Source: Burkholderia mayonis | GTDB taxonomy: Bacteria; Pseudomonadota; Gammaproteobacteria; Burkholderiales; Burkholderiaceae | Assembly: GCF_001523745.2 (NCBI RefSeq) | Contig: NZ_CP013386.1 | Span: 2,976,001-3,040,000 of the forward strand | Direction: 5' to 3' | DNA: 64,000 nt | Shown here: positions 43,822 through 52,983 of the stretch, piece by piece | Layout: every line of letters starts with the position of its first letter | Position numbering within the stretch: the first letter of the stretch is position 1 | Position numbers and translations under genes: made by a program | Notes under the pieces: generated by a model | What the model saw: the letters and a program-made list of their open reading frames with translations, nothing else | Databases searched by the model: none | Told to the model about the DNA's origin: nothing

Positions 43822-44673
43822 ATGAATGCGGATGGCAATCCCGGTAATGCCGTAAGCCCAACTGATTCGGCCGTTGAGCGGATTCGAACCGAACTCGAAA
43901 AACTGAATCCGAGCACGAAGCGGCGAATCCTCGAGAAATTCGCTCTGGCAGCACTCGGCAGTATTCCTTGGGTGGGCGGATTCATCAGCGCACTGGCGAG
44001 CGTCAAGACCGAAGAATCCGGTTTGCGAACATCGTCACTTCAGACTCAATGGCTGGAGCAACATCAGTCCAAGATGGAAACATTGAGCGCAACCATGCAG
44101 GAAATCGGCCGTCGGTTCGAGGCGATTGGCGAGGAAATCGACGAACGTCTGTCGAGCGAAGAATATCTCGACATCGTTCGCAAGGCTTTCCGTGCGTGGG
44201 ACAAAGCAGACACCGAAGAAAAGCGCCGCTACGTGGCGAATCTCGTTACGAACGCCGCAGGGACGAGACTCTGCTCAGACGACGTGATTCGGCTCTTCAT
44301 CGACTGGCTGGACAACTACCACGAATCGCACCTCGCCGTCATTCGCGAGATTTTCAAGAACCCCGGCTCGACGCGATTTGACATCTGGACGTCGATCTAC
44401 GGTAATCTCGTCCGCGAGGATTCGGCAGAAGCCGACCTGTACAAACTATTGATCCGTGACCTCAGTAGCGGCGGAGTCATACGCCAGACGCGAGACACAA
44501 ACGCCGATGGGCAGTTTCTGCGAAAACAACCAACACGAAAGCCATCTCTACCAGCAAGTGCTACGATGGAATCGGCGTTTGAGGGCAGCAAACAATACGT
44601 GCTGACGGAGCTTGGTAAGCAGTTTGTGCACTACTCCATGAACGAGGTTGTTCAGCGAGTATCTGGCGAATAG
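43822..44673 (+). CDS. Hypothetical protein with one hydrophobic helix, possible effector
   Basis: A 283-residue protein. A hydrophobic, Gly-containing segment (FALAALGSIPWVGGFISALA, about 40-59) is followed by a predicted coiled region (LEQHQSKMETLSATMQEIGRRF) and a C-terminal winged-helix-like part. A membrane-inserting segment next to a sensor-like region recalls conflict-system effectors, but no family is recognised. It is convergent with the RelA/SpoT-domain gene, ending 44 bases away. Confidence 0.6.
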   Translation: MNADGNPGNAVSPTDSAVERIRTELEKLNPSTKRRILEKFALAALGSIPWVGGFISALASVKTEESGLRTSSLQTQWLEQHQSKMETLSATMQEIGRRFEAIGEEIDERLSSEEYLDIVRKAFRAWDKADTEEKRRYVANLVTNAAGTRLCSDDVIRLFIDWLDNYHESHLAVIREIFKNPGSTRFDIWTSIYGNLVREDSAEADLYKLLIRDLSSGGVIRQTRDTNADGQFLRKQPTRKPSLPASATMESAFEGSKQYVLTELGKQFVHYSMNEVVQRVSGE

Positions 44674-44717
44674 TCGCGACAACATCAGGTCTCGCGCCTC
44701 TGCGATGCTCGCGACAC

Positions 44718-45707
44718 TTAAAGCACCTTGCTCGCCTTTCCCAGATCAGCCATGATTGTTCGTACATCGTTGGCATATCTCTCAATAGGCCATGACTCAA
44801 ACGCAGCCGAGCCATGTTCGTCAATCAACGAGTATGCGAGCAGGCACATCGGTCGGTCGAACAACGAGTTGCTACCAACACGGGCGGCGATCTTCTTCGC
44901 CAGAGCAGGCAGAGTAACGAGCTCGCGCAATTTTTCGCGATTCGTTTGCGTTAGCCAGTCGCGATATTTGCTCAACACTGTCATGGTATCGTCGTCATTG
45001 GTTGACACATCGCGATGTCCCGTGACTTGGGCATAGACATCAGGCAAGAACCGAAGCCATTCTTCGCGCTCCGTATTCACCTGATTTAACTCTTCAAGCG
45101 CCTCACAGAACATGCTGTCCGTGGTTTCCATCAGCGCCATGCATCGAGCAACCAGTCGCCTCGTGGACGAAGGTACTACGCCCGCTGGCTTGTAAATGTT
45201 GTCATGCACGAGTTCCGCATATGCATGCTGCAACAACGTTCGCACTTGGACTTCGCATGCAAGATCCGCTGGCACTTCAACATCGTTGAGTACCAGCTTG
45301 CTCTTATTTCTTGCGAGATAGTGGACCGACTGATAATCGAAGACCATTGGCTCCTGGCTGATTTCGAATGACGGGTCACGCTCCCTGCTAAGCGTCCAGT
45401 CAGTGCAGTGAGCCAAAGCCTCCTCTAGTATGTCGATGTCCGTGCGCACTAAAACGATGAAGCGTGCCCCCACTAGATCCGTGATCTGCCTGCCTGGATC
45501 CGTGTAACCTTTCCTGTCGATTTTCTCGAAAGCGGACTTGGCGCTCTTCACCCGATAGGTCGGCTCCACCTTGAAGAAGGATTCAAACCTACGCTCTCCG
45601 ACCTCGCCTCGCACTCGATCAGTGACTCGCTGGACGACAAACTTCCCCCACTCCTCAAGTGCGGGAGATAGGTTGCCAAGCCACTGATCGACTTCGTCTC
45701 GGGTCAT
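44718..45707 (-). CDS. RelA/SpoT-domain protein (alarmone synthetase-like)
   Basis: A 329-residue protein. Residues about 45-180 form a RelA/SpoT nucleotidyltransferase domain: YRVKSAKSAFEKIDRK (51-66), ITDLVGARF (75-83), YQSVH (125-129) and CEVQVRTLLQHAYAELVHD (151-169). These contain the acidic and ATP/GTP-site residues of ppGpp synthetases. No HD hydrolase domain is present. The about 150-residue C-terminal helical part is unassigned. Such stand-alone domains can make alarmones or act as toxins modifying tRNA (toxSAS, CapRel). It overlaps the NdpA-like gene by 4 bases and is translated after it. Confidence 0.8.
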   Translation of the reverse strand: MTRDEVDQWLGNLSPALEEWGKFVVQRVTDRVRGEVGERRFESFFKVEPTYRVKSAKSAFEKIDRKGYTDPGRQITDLVGARFIVLVRTDIDILEEALAHCTDWTLSRERDPSFEISQEPMVFDYQSVHYLARNKSKLVLNDVEVPADLACEVQVRTLLQHAYAELVHDNIYKPAGVVPSSTRRLVARCMALMETTDSMFCEALEELNQVNTEREEWLRFLPDVYAQVTGHRDVSTNDDDTMTVLSKYRDWLTQTNREKLRELVTLPALAKKIAARVGSNSLFDRPMCLLAYSLIDEHGSAAFESWPIERYANDVRTIMADLGKASKVL

Positions 45708-46771
45708 TCCTGTGACTGAAGTGTGCCGTTGATGGTAACCGTAGTTACCCCATCAACAGACGTATCGATAGAAACAAGCTCCTTCAGTTTGTCAGGTGGC
45801 GTAGAAATCACTACGTCCCCCGAAAAAACCATTCGCTGTCGCCGTTTAAGCTTCGCTTTGATGTACTCCGTGTTCTTAGATACCGCATGCACCGGAAAGT
45901 TGGCACGCTCCATGAAATCGCAATACTCGTCACGTGTAGCCCGCTCAAAGTGTTCGTCCGCAAAGTCAGCGACGCTGAGGGTCTGTTTGTTGCTCCGGAG
46001 TTCTGAACGCAACGCATCGACAAGATCCATACGGTCCTCTGGCTCGAAGCCGCGCGAGTTGATGAACTCGATAGTACGTTCGTAGAAGTCCTGTGTCAGA
46101 CGCTTGTCTGAAGCAGCGATGTCAGCGCCCATGAACCCGCTGTAGAAATACAGCGCAGCACTTCTTGTCTCCGTGCCTGTCATCAAGTGGTCGAAAAGAT
46201 GCATCACGAAATGCTCTCGCTGGTATGGCTGAGCACGCCCTGCATTCCCATCGATCTGTTGCACGTACCCTATCTTATACAGGCGCTGACTATCCGTTAG
46301 AAAGATATTGGTCAGGTAGTCAATCTGTGTCTGCTGCCCGTGCCTCGTCTCCCCTAGTCCATCCTGCATTTCTGCTTTGATGACCGCCATAAATCGGCGT
46401 TGCACTCTTCCCACGACACCCGAAACAACAATCAGCTTGCTCGGCGGCAAATCCCGCATGACTTGCGCAGCAGCCAAGTCATGCGCCATCTGACGACTCA
46501 TCTCCATGAATTGACCATCGTCGGTGTGCATAGCATCGGCAGCATTCTGAAAAAAGCTGCCCGGACCCGCGTCCCTTATATCGACCTCGATGCCGTGCGA
46601 CCGATGCCCGAGTGCCTGCACAATCCGTCGCGTAAACATATCCATCGCTCCCGGCGGCAAGTGCAGCAAGTCGTCAGCGTAATTTGGCTCGACGACGTTT
46701 CTGTCCACATCCCGTTGATTGATGTGATGAACAACCAGTCGCTCTATGACGAGCAAGTCCAACGTCAGCAT
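45704..46771 (-). CDS. NdpA/YejK-type nucleoid-associated protein
   Basis: A 355-residue member of the 37-kDa nucleoid-associated protein family (NdpA/YejK-like). It starts MLTLDLLVIERLVVHHINQR. Family-like regions are MSRQMAHDLAAAQVMRDLPP, REHFVMHLFDHLMTGTETRS and the later FADEHFERATRDEYCDFMER. Housekeeping members bind the nucleoid. Here it is the first gene of a two-gene operon with a RelA/SpoT-domain protein, inside an island, which suggests a DNA-sensing or antitoxin role; this is inference. Confidence 0.75.
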   Translation of the reverse strand: MLTLDLLVIERLVVHHINQRDVDRNVVEPNYADDLLHLPPGAMDMFTRRIVQALGHRSHGIEVDIRDAGPGSFFQNAADAMHTDDGQFMEMSRQMAHDLAAAQVMRDLPPSKLIVVSGVVGRVQRRFMAVIKAEMQDGLGETRHGQQTQIDYLTNIFLTDSQRLYKIGYVQQIDGNAGRAQPYQREHFVMHLFDHLMTGTETRSAALYFYSGFMGADIAASDKRLTQDFYERTIEFINSRGFEPEDRMDLVDALRSELRSNKQTLSVADFADEHFERATRDEYCDFMERANFPVHAVSKNTEYIKAKLKRRQRMVFSGDVVISTPPDKLKELVSIDTSVDGVTTVTINGTLQSQE

Positions 46772-46911
46772 GGTCCCTCAGCGTGTAGTTATTACGAGCG
46801 CGCCGAGTGTGACACATTCCTGCCGGCCGAGGAAAGCTACCGGCACAAGCACTGTACATTTATACAGTACACCATTGCGCGGGCAGATGCCACCCGTCGA
46901 ACGGACGATGC

Positions 46912-47056
46912 CAGCGAAGCCACCGCTTCGCCATGCAGCCATGCCAGTTTCGATGCCACCAGCCAAACTCCCCCGCTTGCCTTCCCCACCCAAACCCCTG
47001 TAAAATTACATATTCTGCGGGCGTCGTATAATGGCCATTACCTCAGCTTCCCAAGC
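46912..47056 (+). repeat. Right island border with island-supplied tRNA promoter
   Basis: Gap-free counterpart of 34558-34702. The last 40 bases are the tRNA-Gly 5' half and identical. Upstream, TTGCCT (46977-46982), an 18-base spacer and TAAAAT (47001-47006) form the promoter of the functional tRNA. Since this side lies inside the island, the promoter was probably brought in by the island. Confidence 0.75.
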
Positions 47057-47091
47057 TGATGACGTGGGTTCGATTCCCATCGCCCGCTCCA
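47017..47091 (+). tRNA. tRNA-Gly (anticodon CCC)
   Basis: 75 bases including an encoded CCA. The acceptor stem GCGGGCG/CGCCCGC is perfect, the anticodon arm is TCAGC-TTCCCAA-GCTGA with anticodon CCC at 47050-47052, and the T-arm GTGGG-TTCGATT-CCCAT is standard. It reads GGG codons. Its 5' half coincides with the island repeat. Confidence 0.96.
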
Positions 47092-47132
47092 CTTTCCCGA
47101 CCGTGGATGCCATCCGCAGCCGAAGCACGCGA

Positions 47133-47158
47133 AGCCGCCTCGTCGAAGGCGGCTTTTT
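47133..47158 (+). terminator. Terminator of tRNA-Gly
   Basis: Stem AGCCGCCT (47133-47140) with AGGCGGCT (47147-47154), loop CGTCGA, then a five-base T-run (47154-47158). Confidence 0.8.
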
Positions 47159-47251
47159 CGTATTTCGTACGCAGTACCGGGCGGCCCGTCGATCGCGACG
47201 CCGCCCTGCGCGCCGCGGCACCCGGCCCGCCACTCGCCTTTCATTGCCACG

Positions 47252-48040
47252 ATGACTCACGACGATCCGAACGCTCCCGGCGTGCCGCACGACGACGCCA
47301 ACGACGCCGCCTCCGCACCGGCGACCGACGCCACTCCGGCAGCCGGCGACGACGAATCGAACCCGCTCCATCTTCGCCGTATCCGCAGCTTCGTGACGCG
47401 CGCCGGCCGCGTGTCGACCGGCCAGCGCCGCGCGCTCGACGAATTCGGCCCGCGCTTCGTCGTCCCGTACGAGCGTGCACGGCCGGACTGGGACGCGATC
47501 TTCGGTCGCCGCGCGCCGCGCGTGCTCGAGATCGGCTTCGGGATGGGCGCATCGACGGCCGAAATCGCCGCGCTTCGCCCGGGCGACGACTTCATCGGCG
47601 TCGAGGTGCACGAGCCAGGCGTCGGCGCGCTGCTGAAGCTGATCGGCGAGCGGCAGTTGACGAACATCCGGATCATCCAGCACGACGCGGTCGAGGTGCT
47701 CGAGCACATGATCGCGCCGGACGGTCTCGACGGCGTCCACATCTTCTTCCCGGACCCGTGGCACAAGGCGCGCCACCACAAGCGCCGGCTGATCCAGCCG
47801 CCGTTCGTCGCGCAGCTCGCGACGCGGCTCAAGCCGGGCGCGTACCTGCATTGCGCGACCGACTGGCAGAACTATGCGGAACAGATGCTCGAGGTGCTCG
47901 GCGCCGATCCGACGCTCGAGAACACCGCGAAAGGCTATGCGCCCCGCCCCGACTATCGTCCGGTGACGAAGTTCGAGCGCCGCGGGTTGCGGCTCGGGCA
48001 CGGCGTGTGGGATCTCGTATTCAAGAAGCGCGCGGACTGA
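47252..48040 (+). CDS. trmB: tRNA (guanine-N7-)-methyltransferase
   Basis: A 262-residue SAM-dependent enzyme that methylates G46 of tRNAs. [17 protein letters not shown] is the SAM-binding motif, and [20 protein letters not shown] is the family signature that binds tRNA and substrate. The first about 45 residues are a low-complexity acidic leader; later starts are possible. It lies just after a tRNA gene. Confidence 0.95.
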   Translation: MTHDDPNAPGVPHDDANDAASAPATDATPAAGDDESNPLHLRRIRSFVTRAGRVSTGQRRALDEFGPRFVVPYERARPDWDAIFGRRAPRVLEIGFGMGASTAEIAALRPGDDFIGVEVHEPGVGALLKLIGERQLTNIRIIQHDAVEVLEHMIAPDGLDGVHIFFPDPWHKARHHKRRLIQPPFVAQLATRLKPGAYLHCATDWQNYAEQMLEVLGADPTLENTAKGYAPRPDYRPVTKFERRGLRLGHGVWDLVFKKRAD

Positions 48041-48143
48041 CGCGCGGCACCGACCGGCGAATCCGGTCGAACGAAGGTCTGCAGCGGCGAGCGCACCGCC
48101 GCCGCATATCGGCTTGTTCAGTGCGAGAACCGCGGCTGCGGCC

Positions 48144-48974
48144 TCACGTCCACTCGATCCAGCCGCTATAGCCGACGAGCAGCACGAACAGCCCGAACGC
48201 GATCCGATACCACGCGAACACGGTGAAATCGTGCGACGCGACGTAGCGCAGCAGCCAGCGCACGCACGCGAACGCGCTGACGAAGGCGGCGGCGAGGCCG
48301 ATCGAGAAGAGGCCGATCGAATCGGCGTCGAATGCGCGCCAATCCTTTGCTGTCTCGTACAGCGTCGCGCCGAAGATCACCGGGATCGCGAGAAAGAACG
48401 AGAATTCGGTCGCGACGCGCCGATCGAGGCCGAACAGTATCCCGCCGATGATCGTCGAGCCGGACCGTGACATCCCCGGAATCAATGCGAAGCACTGCGC
48501 GAGGCCGACCTTCAGTGCGTCGAGCGGCGTCAGCGCATCGATCGACTGCACGCGCGCCGGCGCACCCCGCTCGCGCCGCCGCCCCTCGACCCACAGGATC
48601 ACCACGCCGCCGACGACAAGCGCAACCGCGACGGGCACCGGCGCGAACAGCACCGATTTGATGGTCTTCTCGAACAGCAGCGCGAGCGAGATCGCCGGAA
48701 GCGTCGCGATCACGACGTTCATCACGAAGCGCCGCGCTTCGCGCTGGGCGGGCAGGCCGGTCACGACGTCCACGATCCTGCGGCGGTATTCCCAGCACAC
48801 GGCGAGAATCGCGCCGAACTGGATCACGACGTCGAACGTCTTCGCCTGTTCGGAATGAAAACGCAGGAAGCTGCCCGCGACGATCAAATGGCCGGTGCTC
48901 GACACCGGCAGGAATTCAGTCAGCCCCTCAATGATGCCGAGCGCCAGCGCTTTGCAAATCAGTATCCAATCCAT
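48144..48974 (-). CDS. uppP: Undecaprenyl-diphosphatase
   Basis: A 276-residue membrane phosphatase (BacA) that recycles the undecaprenyl carrier of cell-wall synthesis. [20 protein letters not shown] contains the catalytic Glu motif, and [13 protein letters not shown] is the second active-site signature. Start ATG 48974 gives the standard N-terminus; an upstream ATG adds 9 non-conserved residues. Confidence 0.95.
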   Translation of the reverse strand: MDWILICKALALGIIEGLTEFLPVSSTGHLIVAGSFLRFHSEQAKTFDVVIQFGAILAVCWEYRRRIVDVVTGLPAQREARRFVMNVVIATLPAISLALLFEKTIKSVLFAPVPVAVALVVGGVVILWVEGRRRERGAPARVQSIDALTPLDALKVGLAQCFALIPGMSRSGSTIIGGILFGLDRRVATEFSFFLAIPVIFGATLYETAKDWRAFDADSIGLFSIGLAAAFVSAFACVRWLLRYVASHDFTVFAWYRIAFGLFVLLVGYSGWIEWT

Positions 48975-49050
48975 CCGTGGCCCGCTTCCGAAGTGAGTCA
49001 ACCGAGGCCACGGAACCGCCGCGGCCGCTCCGGCCGCGCGCGGCGCGACG

Positions 49051-49632
49051 TCACTTTTCGACGATCGCCACGCGTATGCCGTTTGTAAGAATTGTGATTG
49101 TACCGGGTTCGTAATTCACGCCGGCAAATTGCAGCTGTTCCGGCTTGAACGTATAGATCGGATAATTGGTCAGCAATTGAGTCGCGAGGAGGCCCGCCGC
49201 CGCACCGATCTGCTGCGTATACGTCTGCGCGTCGCCGTCGACGTTCACGCTGTCGACGGCGGGCGCCTTCAGCACGACCGAGCGGCTCGGCGCGTCGTAC
49301 GCGAGCTGGCCCGACACTGTGAACTTGCCGTTGACCGGCTCGCGCAGGAACGGGCTCTCGAAGCGCGCGTCGAGGCGCACTGCGACCCGGTTCTGGTCGG
49401 GCAGCAGTCCGACCGCCGGATTCGCGAGCGCGACGTCGACTACCTGCGCGACCGTCTTCCGATACGGGAACTTGCGAGCGACCGCGCGTTGCACGTCACC
49501 TTGCGAGAACGTGTAGTGATCAGGGATGAACGGGAACGTCGACGCGCACGCGGCAAGCGACACGGTGACGCCCGCGGCCGCACACACGGCGATCAGGAAG
49601 CGGCGCCGGCCCGGCGCGCTCGTCTGGGTCAT
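49051..49632 (-). CDS. DUF1439 lipoprotein
   Basis: A 193-residue exported protein. Twin-arginine-like [21 protein letters not shown] holds a lipobox with Cys 29. The mature part contains DUF1439 features ([37 protein letters not shown]), which resemble E. coli YceB. Function unknown; probably outer- or inner-membrane-anchored in the periplasm. Confidence 0.85.
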   Translation of the reverse strand: MTQTSAPGRRRFLIAVCAAAGVTVSLAACASTFPFIPDHYTFSQGDVQRAVARKFPYRKTVAQVVDVALANPAVGLLPDQNRVAVRLDARFESPFLREPVNGKFTVSGQLAYDAPSRSVVLKAPAVDSVNVDGDAQTYTQQIGAAAGLLATQLLTNYPIYTFKPEQLQFAGVNYEPGTITILTNGIRVAIVEK

Positions 49633-49639
49633 GCTGAAT

Positions 49640-50011
49640 CTATATGAACGCGTCCCGTTTGCAACAGTTTTCGTGTGGTCAGACTTGACAGGATGGGCTG
49701 CAGCTCTATACCCGGCCTTGTTGCAGCCGATACTGCCCGCTGCGGGCCCCTATGAAATACGCTGACTCGCACCTCATTCTCCTGGCGAGCTCGAAGCTCT
49801 ACACGGCATGCAGGTTTAGCGAGTCCCGGTCCTACCTGGCTTGTCATCACACTCGATTACTGCGCAACCTTTCGACGTTCACCCTGTGTTAAGCGTTGAA
49901 CTTCTACCTCGCGTGAGCCGTTCAAGCCGGCTTCACGCTTACGTAGTCCTTCCGGTACGGCCTGTCATGGGCGAGCACCGCCCAGATCGTCCGTGCCATC
50001 TTGTTCTCCTG
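49640..50011 (-). mobile_element. IS110-family remnant
   Basis: On the minus strand 50011-49922 encode [20 protein letters not shown] and a short tail to TGA at 49924-49922, the typical C-terminus of IS110-family transposases. About 280 bases of downstream IS-like noncoding DNA follow to 49640. The rest of the transposase is absent. It abuts the end of the YkgJ-type gene and has replaced its terminus. Confidence 0.65.
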
Positions 50012-50348
50012 CTGGGGCGAGCGGCGCCGCAGGCCGCGTCTCGGCTTCGAGCCGTGCAAGCCAGGCGAGCGCGTCGGCGCGCGTCGCGCCGCACATCTCG
50101 TCGCTCGGCCGCAGGCCCGAGCAGCACGCGGGCCGCCCCGGGCGGCCGAAAATCGCGCAGCGCTCGCCGTCGACGAGCTGCGCGCAGCGCACGCCGGCCG
50201 GCTTGCCGTTCGGCATGCCGGGAATCGGGCTCGAGATCGACGGCGCGATGCAGCACGCGCCGCAGCCTTCGCGACACGCGTGCGCGGACGTCTTCCGCGA
50301 ACTCACGACAACTTCGCCAATCATCACATCAAATACCCCAAAAGCCAC
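49965..50348 (-). CDS. YkgJ-family cysteine-cluster protein, C-terminus replaced
   Basis: A 127-residue reading frame. The metal-binding cysteines lie in [15 protein letters not shown], then [29 protein letters not shown] and SDEMCGATR, the pattern of YkgJ/CxxCxxCC proteins that may bind zinc or an Fe-S cluster. The final about 19 residues (from [12 protein letters not shown]) are read out of frame through the IS110 remnant, so the native end has been lost. The core is intact and may still fold. Divergent from hemN. Confidence 0.75.
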   Translation of the reverse strand: MAFGVFDVMIGEVVVSSRKTSAHACREGCGACCIAPSISSPIPGMPNGKPAGVRCAQLVDGERCAIFGRPGRPACCSGLRPSDEMCGATRADALAWLARLEAETRPAAPLAPAGEQDGTDDLGGARP

Positions 50349-50499
50349 GACAACCGCCGCAAACGCCGAACGGCAAGCCGGCCGGCGACGCGCGAAATCC
50401 GTATTGTGCCATCGGCCGCTGCGACGTTATTACACAATTCAATGAAACCGCCGATTTATATACTGAACGGCATCACAGAGCACGATTCGAGCTTCCAGC

Positions 50500-51894
50500 A
50501 TGACGCAGCCGATCCCGTCCGAAGCGCTGTTTCGCCCTGACCTGCTTGCCAAGTACACGGCGAACGGCCCTCGTTATACGTCCTACCCCACCGCTCCGCA
50601 GTTCAGCGTAGATTTCGATCCCGCCGACTACATCCGCGCGGCCGCCGATCCGGGCGCGTCGGCGAGCGACCTGTCGCTCTATTTTCATATCCCGTTTTGC
50701 GCGACCACGTGCTTCTACTGCGGCTGCAACAAGATCGCGACCCGCAACCGCAAGCGCGCGCGCCCCTATCTCGACCAGTTGAAGCACGAGATCGCGCTGC
50801 AGGCGGCGCTCTTCGATCCCGAGCGCACCGTCACGCAACTCCACTGGGGCGGCGGCACGCCGACCTTCCTGTCGGACGCCGAAACCACCGAGCTGATGGC
50901 GGCGACTCGCGAATACTTCACGCTCGCGTCAGACCGTGCTGGCGAGTTCTCGATCGAGATCGACCCGCGCACTGCGTCGCCCGCGACGCTCGTCCATCTG
51001 CGCACGATCGGCTTCAACCGCGTGAGCCTTGGCGTGCAGGATTTCGATCTCGACGTGCAGCGCGCGATCAACCGCGTGCAGCCGCTCAAGATGACGTCCG
51101 ACCTCGTCCGCGCGGCCCGCGCGACCGGCTACCACTCGATCAGCATCGACCTCATCTACGGACTGCCGCACCAGACCGTGTCGAGCTTCGCGCGCACGCT
51201 CGACGCGATCGCCGAGCTCGAGCCCGACCGGCTGTCGGTGTTCGGCTACGCGCATATGCCGCATCTGTTCAAGATGCAGCGCCAGATCGACGACACCGCG
51301 CTGCCGCCGCCCGCGACACGGATCGCGCTCCTCGGTCTCGCGATCGAGCGGCTCACCCGCGCGGGCTACGTGTACATCGGAATGGACCACTTTGCGCGGC
51401 CGGGCGACGAACTCGTGCGCGCGCAGCGCAACGGCACGCTGCAGCGCAACTTCCAGGGCTACAGCACGCGCGCGGACGCCGACCTGATCGGCATCGGCGC
51501 GTCGTCGATCGGCAAGGTCGGCGACGTCTACGCGCAAAACGCAAAGGAGCTGCCGCGCTACGGTGCGGCGCTCGCCGAGCAGCGCCTGCCGATCGTGCGA
51601 GGCGTGAAGCTGCGCGCCGACGACCGGCTGCGGCGCGACGTAATCACGCACCTGATGTGCAATCTCGTACTGCCGTTCTCGCATTTCGAGGCGGCGTACG
51701 GCATCCGCTTCGCGAACAAGTTCGCGCGCGAGCTCGACATGCTGCGCGGCTTCGAGCGCGACGGCCTGCTGTCGATCGGCCGCGATCGTCTGACGCTTCA
51801 CCCGGCGGGGCGCCTGTATGTGCGCAACATCGCGATGGTGTTCGACGCATACCTGTCGGACGCGCCCGAAACTCGCTATTCGAAGACCGTCTGA
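50500..51894 (+). CDS. hemN: Oxygen-independent coproporphyrinogen III oxidase
   Basis: A 464-residue radical-SAM enzyme that decarboxylates coproporphyrinogen III to protoporphyrinogen IX without oxygen. The 4Fe-4S cysteines are C67, C71 and C74 (FCATTCFYCGCN). The N-terminal trip-wire region (LLAKYTANGPRYTSYPT) and GYSTRADADLIGIGASSIG are typical of true HemN rather than HemW. Confidence 0.95.
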   Translation: MTQPIPSEALFRPDLLAKYTANGPRYTSYPTAPQFSVDFDPADYIRAAADPGASASDLSLYFHIPFCATTCFYCGCNKIATRNRKRARPYLDQLKHEIALQAALFDPERTVTQLHWGGGTPTFLSDAETTELMAATREYFTLASDRAGEFSIEIDPRTASPATLVHLRTIGFNRVSLGVQDFDLDVQRAINRVQPLKMTSDLVRAARATGYHSISIDLIYGLPHQTVSSFARTLDAIAELEPDRLSVFGYAHMPHLFKMQRQIDDTALPPPATRIALLGLAIERLTRAGYVYIGMDHFARPGDELVRAQRNGTLQRNFQGYSTRADADLIGIGASSIGKVGDVYAQNAKELPRYGAALAEQRLPIVRGVKLRADDRLRRDVITHLMCNLVLPFSHFEAAYGIRFANKFARELDMLRGFERDGLLSIGRDRLTLHPAGRLYVRNIAMVFDAYLSDAPETRYSKTV

Positions 51895-51957
51895 CCGCGC
51901 GCTCAGCCCGCGTTGTTGATACAGTGACGGTTTCACCGCACTCCGTTTCCACGCACG

Positions 51958-52215
51958 ATGCGCACCACGCAAGCGACCCGCGCGGTCGAACGCCTGAAAA
52001 CCCGCACCGGCAATGCGCAATATGCGGCGGTCGGCATGCCGGGCGGCCTCTTCTACCTCGTCGACCGCTCGAGCGGCGCGGCCGAAAAGCGCTCCAAGCC
52101 GCTGCCGCTCGAGGAGTTCGTCGCGTTCGTCGACGAGCTCGGCCCGAAGAAGCCGCGCAAGGTCAGCAAGTTCGACGCCGCACTCGAGCAGCAGATCAAG
52201 AACAGCAAGCGCTAG
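51958..52215 (+). CDS. Conserved hypothetical protein, 85 residues
   Basis: A basic small protein (MRTTQATRAVERLKTRTGN, then LFYLVDRSSGAAEKRSKPLP, ending ALEQQIKNSKR). No domain recognised, but the codon usage is fully core-like. It follows hemN by 63 bases. Confidence 0.6.
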   Translation: MRTTQATRAVERLKTRTGNAQYAAVGMPGGLFYLVDRSSGAAEKRSKPLPLEEFVAFVDELGPKKPRKVSKFDAALEQQIKNSKR

Positions 52216-52321
52216 CCGGTTTCGCGCTGCAGTCGCTCCAAAGGCAAGACCGCGGCCCCGTTTGGTACAATTCGGGAGTTTTTCGTCCCCCGCCCGATTG
52301 CCGTCCAGGCAGCATGACACC

Positions 52322-52975
52322 ATGAATATCGAAAAAGCACGTTTCAACATGATCGAACAGCAGATCCGTCCTTGGGATGTACTGGATCTGGACGTCCTGG
52401 GCCTGCTGTCGGTCGTCAAGCGTGAGAACTTCGTGCCGGCCGCGTACCGCGACCTGGCCTTCGCCGACATCGAGCTGCCGCTGCCGAGCGGCCAGAAGAT
52501 GCTGTTTCCGCGCGTCGAGGCCCGCATCCTGCAGGAACTCGCGGTGAAGAAGCACGAGAACGTGCTCGAGATCGGCGCAGGCTCCGGCTACATGGCGGCG
52601 CTCCTTGCCGCGCGCGGCCAGCGCGTGACGACGGTCGAGATCGATCCGGCGCTCGCGAAGTTCGCCGAAGAGAATCTGAAGAAGAACGGCGTGACGAACG
52701 TCGAAGTCGCGCTCGGCGACGGTTCGCGCGGCTGGCCTGCGAAGGCGCCGTACGACGTGATCTGCGTGTCGGGCGGCCTGCCCGTCGTTCCGCAAGAGCT
52801 GCTCGAGCAACTGAAGGTGGGCGGCCGCCTCGCCGGGTTCGTCGGCGGCCGGCCGGTGATGAAGGCGCAGATCATCACGCGCATCGACGAGAAGCAATAC
52901 CGCGTCGCCGACGTGTTCGAAACCTACGTCGACCACCTCGTCAACGCGATCGAGCCGTCGCGCTTCAAGTTCTGA
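52322..52975 (+). CDS. Protein-L-isoaspartate O-methyltransferase-like protein
   Basis: A 217-residue SAM-dependent methyltransferase of the PCMT family: MIEQQIRPWDVLD at the start, VLEIGAGSGYMAALLAARG as SAM motif I and VTTVEIDPALAKFAEENL as motif II. It may repair isoaspartyl residues; some relatives near ubiquinone or secretion genes lack that activity. A rhodanese gene follows 8 bases later. Confidence 0.88.
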   Translation: MNIEKARFNMIEQQIRPWDVLDLDVLGLLSVVKRENFVPAAYRDLAFADIELPLPSGQKMLFPRVEARILQELAVKKHENVLEIGAGSGYMAALLAARGQRVTTVEIDPALAKFAEENLKKNGVTNVEVALGDGSRGWPAKAPYDVICVSGGLPVVPQELLEQLKVGGRLAGFVGGRPVMKAQIITRIDEKQYRVADVFETYVDHLVNAIEPSRFKF

Positions 52976-52983
52976 GTCGATAC

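Larger units (their letters stand above)
34663..47056. mobile_element. Genomic island inserted in tRNA-Gly(CCC)
   Basis: About 12.4 kb bounded by 40-bp identical repeats (34663-34702 and 47017-47056) that form the 5' half of the tRNA gene. It carries a tyrosine integrase (39939), a decayed replication/primase gene, and many unknown or conflict-related genes, all with lower GC than the flanks. Insertion is on the 5' side of the tRNA, less common than 3'-end insertion. Confidence 0.8.
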
